Made by a program: the position numbers and the translations under genes | The notes under the pieces: generated by a model | Databases searched by the model: none | Seen by the model: the letters and a program-made list of their open reading frames with translations, nothing else | Told to the model about the DNA's origin: nothing | In this document: positions 57,925-64,000 of the stretch, in pieces | How the letters are laid out: each line of letters begins with the position of its first letter | Numbering within the stretch: position 1 is the stretch's first letter | Assembly: GCA_019677205.1 (NCBI GenBank) | Contig: JAAMXY010000290.1 | Location: 24,855 to 88,854 of the forward strand | DNA: 64,000 nucleotides | Direction: 5' to 3' | Origin: Pinguiococcus pyrenoidosus | Taxonomy: Eukaryota; Sar; Pinguiophyceae; Pinguiochrysidales; Pinguiochrysidaceae

Positions 57925-58397
57925 AAGGCGAAGTCCTTTATAAACCTCGGCGCTGTGGTGCTGCAAAACGAAGCACATCGGGAGGCAAGGCTTCAGCTTA
58001 CCCTTGCACCCGAAGACGCCCGTTGCTCCGTACCGCATTTCGCCAAAACTGATCTGGGTCCCTCTGCAGTATGTTCAAAGCGGTACCGCTTGCTGTGTCC
58101 TGGTCGTTTCATTCCGCACAACCTGCTAGGCCAAAGAACCTCACCCTCACAAGACCTCGAGCCAAGCGCAGGCTTCTTGCTGCTGAAGCTCTTCTCTAGA
58201 GAACAGAGGGGGCCACATCACCCGCGCGTCTGAGCTTCGTTCCTTCGACATCCAGAAGGGTTCTCTCCTCTCGTATCTTCCGATTTTCCCGATGTCTCCG
58301 ATGTCTCCGATGTCTCCGATGTCTCACGCGTCTCGTTCCACGTGTGCAGCGACGTACCGCCTGCTTCGTTGGCTATCGTTCAGTGGTCTCCAAGCGC
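57925..58397. other. Intergenic, convergent 3' ends
   Basis: About 470 bp between the stops of WDR74 and the large EGF/REJ gene; no exon is supported. It includes the 9-bp tandem repeat at 58291-58326. Confidence 0.6.
58291..58326. repeat. 9-bp tandem repeat, four copies
   Basis: Four tandem copies of GATGTCTCC (the last ends CA) immediately 3' of the EGF/REJ gene on its strand. Confidence 0.85.
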
Positions 58398-61300
58398 TTA
58401 TCTATTTTCTGTCTCTCTCATCATCAGGTCGACTTGCTCCGAACTCCTCCGCCTCCTTGTGCCGTCCAGGCCGCCGCCGTCCGCCACCTGCATCAGCGGA
58501 TTGATGCACTGCTTCGACTCCGAGATCTCCTCTCTCCTACCGGTCCGTCGGGGCCGCTTCCCACGGTGCACAAAGACAGCAAGGCACTTCTCCCGTAGAT
58601 CCATCTGAGAGGTCGACCGCAGGTGGCGCGCGTCGGGTCTCGTCGCCGACAGGCGTACGGACAGTACCAACAGCAGACCTAAGACCAGCGCGCCCGCCGA
58701 CATCACTGGCGCCCAGTCGGCCAGGACATGGATGCTTTGCTCCCACACCCGACTCTCCGCGTCGTCCGCTGTGGTACTCACCACCTCCACGGCGATGGGC
58801 CCACCCAGGCGCTCGCAGTAGTCGCCGGTGTAGCCCGAGTCGCAGTTGCACACCGGCTCCAGCATGACCGACGTGCACTCGCCATGGCCGCTGCAGCCCT
58901 TACAAGGGTCTTCGCTGGAAGGCTGTACCAGCCACGCAAAGTCGGTCAAGTGCGTGCAGGTACACGTGCCGCTTTCCCCCTGCATCTGGAGCAGCTCGAG
59001 ATCTGCTTCGGAGAAACTCGCGTCGATGTCCAGCAGCTCCGACGACGGGTTCCACAGCCGCCAGCCGTGGCAGCCGTCGTCCCTCCACCGCAGCTCCTCG
59101 TCGTCCCACCAGCGACACTGCGCCCAAATGTGGCCATGCCGGTTGCGAAAGAGCATCTCCAGCTCAAAGGACCCCTCGTCCTCCGTCTCGGTAGGGACGT
59201 ACTGAACTCGTTCTCCAAGGTCCTCGTCGAACCGCTGCTGCAGTTGGTGCCACCATTCCTCACGGTCCAGCAGCGGCATTTGATGTCGCACGCCAGGCTT
59301 GGGCAGGCCGCTCACCCGCAGCGGCGTCTCAGCATCCTTGTGGAAGGCCGTCATGGAGCCCACGTCGCTCAACAGCGGCGTGGGCACGACGAAGGTCGTG
59401 GCGTTATCTGGCAACAGCAGCTCCAGCGGCCCGGCACCCCAGGCCCACGTGCGTGGGTAGAGCGGCACGTTGCTAATCAAGAGATCTACGACGCTGTAGT
59501 CGCCGAAGCCTGGGAAGCCGTCGGGAGGCATCGTGAAGCTGAGATGACGCGGACCAAGCGGCGTCGTGATGTCCAAGTCTATGTCGGTGTCGGAGAGTTG
59601 GAAGCGCTCAGCCACGCTGAGAAATTCCGGCACCTGCAGCGCCAGGCTTGCACCACCGGCGGAGCGACTGGCAAGGCGCCAGACGCCCACTTGAATCCGG
59701 TCGGTACTCAGGGTGGGTCGGAATCCTTTCGGCGCTCCCCTCAGGCTCATGCGGCGCACGGCGTCCAACACGTCTTCCAGCAGATCGGACTTTGGGTCCC
59801 GCAGCTGCGTCGCTACGGCGCTGAACGACGCCAGGGACAAACGCGCGCTGGTCACGAACCGTGTGGGGTCCATGAGGTACTGACTGAACGCCTTCTCGGC
59901 CAGCGCAGCGTGTCGCACCAGCTCCGCCGCCGCGAGTCGCATCTCTGGCGTGAAGACGTGTTCGGCCTCCAGCAATCGCGCCAGGCATTTGAGAAGCATG
60001 TCGCCTTCGACGTCGATCTCACCGTTCCCAGAGAGGTCCGCCAGCACGGCCAGAAGCGCCTCGTGAAGGTTCTCTTCATCTTGCGAGAGTCTCCGCTCAG
60101 CGGCGGCGGCCGCGTTGAGCAGCAGCGCCAGACTGTGCACAGATAGTAAGATGGCGCCCACGTCGGCGTGGAGGATCTCCATCGCTAGCTCGTTCGCAAT
60201 ATAGTCGTTCACGAAGTCCAGAGGATCCCAGGCGTCGATCATGTCGCCAAGACTCGTCTCGGTCGGCTGCATCGACGGCGCCGCAACCGCATGGCCAGGT
60301 CTGTCCTGCGGCGGGCGCGACTCGATGCTGGCCAGCACTTGGCTCTCGGCCTGGATGCTGTCTCTCACGCGAGCCACGGCGGTGGCGCTTACCGCTCCCT
60401 CGGCGTCGAAGAGAGGCCGCCTCGCCTGCGCAGTGCTGTGCGGCGACCACGAGCGTAGCACGGTGGCGTCGCCATCGAAGAGCACCTCGAAGGCGTAGTG
60501 TAATGGCAGCTGATCGGCGCGGTCGAGCCAGTCGCGACAAGCGAACTGTACGAAGCTCACCAGCGCGTCGCCCGACTCCGGAGACACGCTGCAGCTGCCG
60601 CCCCAGGGCGCGGCGTTCACCTCGATGGTGATGGACGCGAAGCCTGACAGCTCCAGTGCTTCTTCGTCTTCACGTCCTCCATCCGACGAGTCCTCCGCTC
60701 CCAGAAGCTCTCGCGAGATGTTCACGCTGGCGCACAGCTGCAAGCGGTACTGATAGCCTGGCCGCAGCGCGTGCGGCGCAAAGGCCAAGCGGGGCGCGTC
60801 GCGTCGGAGGCCATCCAAGATGCCCAGTGGCGCGGCCGCCTCGGTCCAGCGGTATCGCAGCTGCGGCGTCACGAGGCTTCTGATGCTGGCGCCTTGCAGC
60901 GCCATCTCGAACTGCGTGTCATTGGCGTCAAAGAGTACGTCACGCACCAGCTGGTCCAGCTGCTCGGGAAAGGCCACGAAGCTGTCGATCTGCAACGGCA
61001 GACTGGGGTTGATGGCGCCGATGGTGTCGGGTAGCAAGATGGCCTGGACGTCCAGGCTTTGCTGCCCCGCCAACACCTCCACCTCCACGCAGGCGTCCGC
61101 GCCTCGCTCGTGGCTCTTGCGCACCACCACGCAGAAGAGGTACGACCCGGGCGCTAATGCGCCAGCTGGCAACACCAAGCGAGGCCCACCCAGTGACGCC
61201 ACGCGGCCCATGTCGAAGCCGGCGCATCGAAAGGACCTGTCGGATGCCGCCGTCTCGTCCAGCAAACCCACCGTGCGGTTGGCCCAGCAGCTCCAGCCGA

Positions 61301-64000
61301 AGAACGGCGTCGCGGACGCCGCGTTGCCGGCGTCCGGGTCTAGCGTGGCGCTGGCGTCCAGCACCAACGCTTCGGCGCTGGAGATGCGGCGTTGCTGACC
61401 GCCAGCGATGATGGGCACCACATCCGTGGGCAGTGCGTGCACTCGGATCTCCGCCGTCGCTGGCGCGGTGCTGGCGTTGCTGAAGACCTGGAAGCGGAAG
61501 AGGTAGAACTCGCCAACGGCCAGCGTGTTGGGATGCAGCGTGAGCTCCCGAGACGTCGCGCTCCTCGGCAGCGCGACCGCACTGACGTTGACGCACGAGA
61601 AGCTGCGGTCCCAGTGGCGAGTCGACGCAGCCGCCACCTCGCGCCGGTCGCAGTGATGCGCCGTCCACTGGTAGCGGAGGGGCCCATGTGCGGCGCCGCA
61701 GGCCGAGGGCCGCGCCACGCCATTGAGACGGATGATACTGCTTGCACGCAGCGCCAGCGCCGGGCCGTTGTCGATGTGCACCTCTGGCGGCGGCGCGGGA
61801 TCGTCGGCACCTACGGTTCGTACGCGGATGCTCTCGTACGCTCGGAGGCCGAAGATATTCTCCACCGCTACACCGAAGTGGTAGGTGCTGTTGGGAAGCA
61901 GATGCGAATGCAGAATGGTTAAGACTGCTTGTGCCAACGATGCGTTGGCGCTTTGCCAATTTCGTTCAAGCCGGTGCTGTGCGTGCGAAGGCGTGGCGCT
62001 CTCCAAGCGCCACTGGAACGCCATGGGAAACACACCGCCACCTCGCGACGCGGAGGCGTCGAGTACCAGAGCTCCGCCGGTGCACAAGGCGATGACGCCA
62101 GGTACGGCCACCGCCACCTCCGGAGACACCGCCTCTCGGGGCTGCGCCAGCTTGGCCCGCTCGCCGCCGGAGAGGGACAGCCACTGCCCCGGCATCACCA
62201 GCGCGCCGGCGCTGAGAAACACGCCCAAGAGGCGCTGGTCTCCCTTCCACGGCCAGACGCAGCTGGAGCGCCGGCCCAGCGCGCCGTCGGGCAGACCGAA
62301 CAAGGCACTGCAGTCGCGCCCGTTGGCGTCGCCAGAGCGGAAATAGCTTCGGAACGTGTCCACCACCTGCGTGGCGTCGTGAGACGCCTGGACCAAGAAG
62401 TCCGCCGCGCTGACGCCCAACTCGGCCACAAAGGCGCGGCGGTTCGGATTGTCACAGCTGACGCCGCTGACGCCCAAGTCGCACGCGCAGCTGCCATCAG
62501 CAGCGGCGCGACCGCGCGCGTTGCAGGTGAGCAAGTCACTGTACTCGCAGTGGCTACCGGAGGCGCGGAAGCATGCACAGGTGCCTTGTGCGTCGACGGC
62601 GCCGAAGTTGCCGCAGACGTCGGGATGGGACAGCTGGCACTTGGGCCCGCCGTAGCTCACGTAGCAGCGGCAGTGGCCGTGGAAATCCACCTCCCCACGG
62701 CCGTGGCAGGTTTCGGCGTCGCTGTACTGACATCGAGGACCGGTGTAAGGCTCTTGGCATTCGCAGCCGCCGTCGTAGGTTGCGATGCCCCGGTCCAGGC
62801 AAAGCACCGCCGAGTCGAACTGGCACCGAGCGCCGTTCCGCTTGGGCAGACATACGCAGGTCTGCGCCGCCGAGTCCCACATGCCGCCGTAGCTGCAACG
62901 CGCGCTCAGGCCGCACACGGGACCGGAGAAGCCGGCCGCGCAGCGGCAGCGTCCGCTGGTGCTCAGACGGCCACCGTTCAGGCAGTGCAGCTGAATGGCC
63001 GGCACCACCACTTTCCCGAGCATGCCCGGGTCGACGCCGGCGCAGATGTGCTCTGGTGTAAGCTCGCTCAACGCCGGGCTGGTGCTGGTGAAGAGCCAGC
63101 GGTCACGGGTGGCCACGGCAGCGCCCAGCTGCAGCGCGCCGGTGTTGAGGATGGTGGCAAAGGCCAGCTCCCGGCGGCGTCGCATGCAGACTTGCGCGGG
63201 CGCCAAGGCCAGCGAACCGCCTGTCTGGTTGACCAAGAAGCCGTCGCTCAGGACCTGGATGGGCGTGCCCCTGAGAATGCCGCTGTCTCCCCACCAGGCG
63301 CCTGACTCCGCGCCCTCCAAGAAGTGCGGAATGGCCACGCCCCAGATCGAGACCTCTGCGAAGGCCGGCGAGGGCCGCGGCCACGGCGCCAGCGGCTGCT
63401 GGAACGCCAGCGTCAACCCAGCGGCGGAGAACTCCGCCGCAGTGGTGGACGCCAGCCGCGGGTCCACGCGCTGGGAGCCGATGAGGTAGGTGCGTTCCAG
63501 CAGCTCGTTCTCCAGCGAGGCACTGGGCGCCGCACTGGGCGCCAGGGTTGTGACCCGACTTGCGCTTGGGGCGAACGTGGCCTGAGGCGACGGCTGTGGA
63601 AGCAGAACGCCACACGACGCCTGCAGATCCGCCACCAGGTGGAACGAGCGCAGGTGCGCCAGCAGTACTTCGTTGAACACGTAATTGCCGTAGGTGGCCG
63701 TCGCGGCCAGATGCAGCGAGTGCTGCGGCGTGAGATGCGACGGCCAGCGGCCGGACTCCACGGCCGCCGTCATGTCGTCCACCAATGCGCCGTCTAGCGA
63801 CAGCGCTAGCGTCGTCGGCGCCGCCGTCGGACTGCTTTCTTCCGACGCGTTTCCGGCTGCCGAGCCCGGCGTCAGCTGTCGTCTCAGTGTACGGCGCTGG
63901 GGTCCAGCTTCCAACGCGCCCAACCAGACCAGTCGCAGTTGGTCGCATACCAGCAGGAGCGTGCTCGGCGCCGCTGTGGCCAGGCAGTGCTGCAGCGCGC
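58398..64000 (-). CDS. Huge EGF-REJ-GPS single-pass receptor-like protein, N-terminus beyond window
   Basis: One uninterrupted frame, open at base 64000, of at least 1866 codons and no intron. Domains from the N-terminus: a LamG/concanavalin-like part (about 63600-63800, EVLLAHLRSFHL), six EGF-like repeats (about 62440-63000, e.g. CLNGGRLSTSGRCRCAAGFS), a REJ-type module (about 60900-62100, GALVLDASAS and LRYQWTAHHCD, the egg-jelly-receptor region of polycystin-1), a GAIN-like stretch and a GPS cleavage motif (CTCTHLTDFAWL, 58930-58969). An EGF repeat (CSGHGECTS) follows, then one membrane helix (VMSAGALVLGLLLVLSVRL) and a short basic cytoplasmic tail with a Ser-rich end. Unlike polycystin-1 there is no PLAT domain or channel, and only one membrane span. 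Role: cell-surface adhesion or mating receptor (inference). The start lies upstream of the window. Confidence 0.85.
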   Translation of the reverse strand, partial: ALQHCLATAAPSTLLLVCDQLRLVWLGALEAGPQRRTLRRQLTPGSAAGNASEESSPTAAPTTLALSLDGALVDDMTAAVESGRWPSHLTPQHSLHLAATATYGNYVFNEVLLAHLRSFHLVADLQASCGVLLPQPSPQATFAPSASRVTTLAPSAAPSASLENELLERTYLIGSQRVDPRLASTTAAEFSAAGLTLAFQQPLAPWPRPSPAFAEVSIWGVAIPHFLEGAESGAWWGDSGILRGTPIQVLSDGFLVNQTGGSLALAPAQVCMRRRRELAFATILNTGALQLGAAVATRDRWLFTSTSPALSELTPEHICAGVDPGMLGKVVVPAIQLHCLNGGRLSTSGRCRCAAGFSGPVCGLSARCSYGGMWDSAAQTCVCLPKRNGARCQFDSAVLCLDRGIATYDGGCECQEPYTGPRCQYSDAETCHGRGEVDFHGHCRCYVSYGGPKCQLSHPDVCGNFGAVDAQGTCACFRASGSHCEYSDLLTCNARGRAAADGSCACDLGVSGVSCDNPNRRAFVAELGVSAADFLVQASHDATQVVDTFRSYFRSGDANGRDCSALFGLPDGALGRRSSCVWPWKGDQRLLGVFLSAGALVMPGQWLSLSGGERAKLAQPREAVSPEVAVAVPGVIALCTGGALVLDASASRGGGVFPMAFQWRLESATPSHAQHRLERNWQSANASLAQAVLTILHSHLLPNSTYHFGVAVENIFGLRAYESIRVRTVGADDPAPPPEVHIDNGPALALRASSIIRLNGVARPSACGAAHGPLRYQWTAHHCDRREVAAASTRHWDRSFSCVNVSAVALPRSATSRELTLHPNTLAVGEFYLFRFQVFSNASTAPATAEIRVHALPTDVVPIIAGGQQRRISSAEALVLDASATLDPDAGNAASATPFFGWSCWANRTVGLLDETAASDRSFRCAGFDMGRVASLGGPRLVLPAGALAPGSYLFCVVVRKSHERGADACVEVEVLAGQQSLDVQAILLPDTIGAINPSLPLQIDSFVAFPEQLDQLVRDVLFDANDTQFEMALQGASIRSLVTPQLRYRWTEAAAPLGILDGLRRDAPRLAFAPHALRPGYQYRLQLCASVNISRELLGAEDSSDGGREDEEALELSGFASITIEVNAAPWGGSCSVSPESGDALVSFVQFACRDWLDRADQLPLHYAFEVLFDGDATVLRSWSPHSTAQARRPLFDAEGAVSATAVARVRDSIQAESQVLASIESRPPQDRPGHAVAAPSMQPTETSLGDMIDAWDPLDFVNDYIANELAMEILHADVGAILLSVHSLALLLNAAAAAERRLSQDEENLHEALLAVLADLSGNGEIDVEGDMLLKCLARLLEAEHVFTPEMRLAAAELVRHAALAEKAFSQYLMDPTRFVTSARLSLASFSAVATQLRDPKSDLLEDVLDAVRRMSLRGAPKGFRPTLSTDRIQVGVWRLASRSAGGASLALQVPEFLSVAERFQLSDTDIDLDITTPLGPRHLSFTMPPDGFPGFGDYSVVDLLISNVPLYPRTWAWGAGPLELLLPDNATTFVVPTPLLSDVGSMTAFHKDAETPLRVSGLPKPGVRHQMPLLDREEWWHQLQQRFDEDLGERVQYVPTETEDEGSFELEMLFRNRHGHIWAQCRWWDDEELRWRDDGCHGWRLWNPSSELLDIDASFSEADLELLQMQGESGTCTCTHLTDFAWLVQPSSEDPCKGCSGHGECTSVMLEPVCNCDSGYTGDYCERLGGPIAVEVVSTTADDAESRVWEQSIHVLADWAPVMSAGALVLGLLLVLSVRLSATRPDARHLRSTSQMDLREKCLAVFVHRGKRPRRTGRREEISESKQCINPLMQVADGGGLDGTRRRRSSEQVDLMMRETENR

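Noticed and set aside
61929-63305. 458-codon plus-strand frame opposite the EGF/REJ gene
   Set aside because: It is antisense to cysteine-rich EGF repeats, has low-complexity composition and no domain.

Overview
The window is 64 kb of GC-rich nuclear DNA from a unicellular eukaryote, most likely a photosynthetic alga with a red-type secondary plastid (stramenopile, haptophyte or cryptophyte grade). Two proteins (3522-4307 and 50014-50847) start with a signal peptide followed at once by Phe (VFA|FRRLP and TYA|FVPTRPP), the ASAFAP-type entry signal of complex plastids. An IFT56 gene implies cilia. The bZIP basic region (NREHARNTRLRKK) looks like those of stramenopiles. TAA, TAG and TGA all serve as stops. 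Introns are mostly 62-134 nt, GT-AG, with loosely conserved donors. I placed exons by hand from splice sites, reading phase and protein-family pattern; nothing was computed or searched.

Layout. 1-7 kb: 3' part of a casein kinase 1 (-), a plastid-targeted protein (+), a small single-pass membrane protein (-) and a single-PAH protein (-). 7-16 kb: EXO1 (+), a C2/membrane protein (+), a methyltransferase (-) and the CCA-adding enzyme (+). 16-24 kb: NDR-family kinase (-), IFT56 (+), PfkB sugar kinase (-) and a small membrane protein (-). 24-35 kb: RIC1 (-), COX16 (+) and the decapping scaffold EDC4/VARICOSE (-), which carries a 38-N assembly gap. 35-41 kb: bZIP-PAS factor (+), an unknown coiled-coil protein (-) and TRMO (+). 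41-50 kb: a giant Melted/VEPH1-like protein (-) and WDR61/SKI8 (-). 50-64 kb: a plastid membrane protein (+), EED of PRC2 (+), PLC-delta (-), WDR74/NSA1 (+) and a very large EGF/REJ/GPS membrane protein (-) that runs off the end.

The genes form no operon. They alternate strands and are packed closely, often as divergent pairs with short shared promoters (for example 29690-29903 between RIC1 and COX16). Several act in common processes: chromatin (EED, PAH protein, SKI8/PAF1), mRNA decay (EDC4, SKI8), tRNA maturation (CCA enzyme, TRMO), membrane and phosphoinositide signalling (PLC, RIC1, Melted-like, C2 protein) and cilia (IFT56).

The most unusual object is the Melted-like protein at 41386-47789. 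It carries the ARM/HEAT plus cysteine-rich Melted module three times, shows no PH domain, and ends in a CaaX prenylation box (CTIL). The EGF-REJ-GPS receptor without a channel domain is the second. Several real genes lie in stretches with no long ORF and appear only when exons are joined (small membrane proteins at 4884-5705 and 23449-24323, EDC4, WDR61, PfkB).
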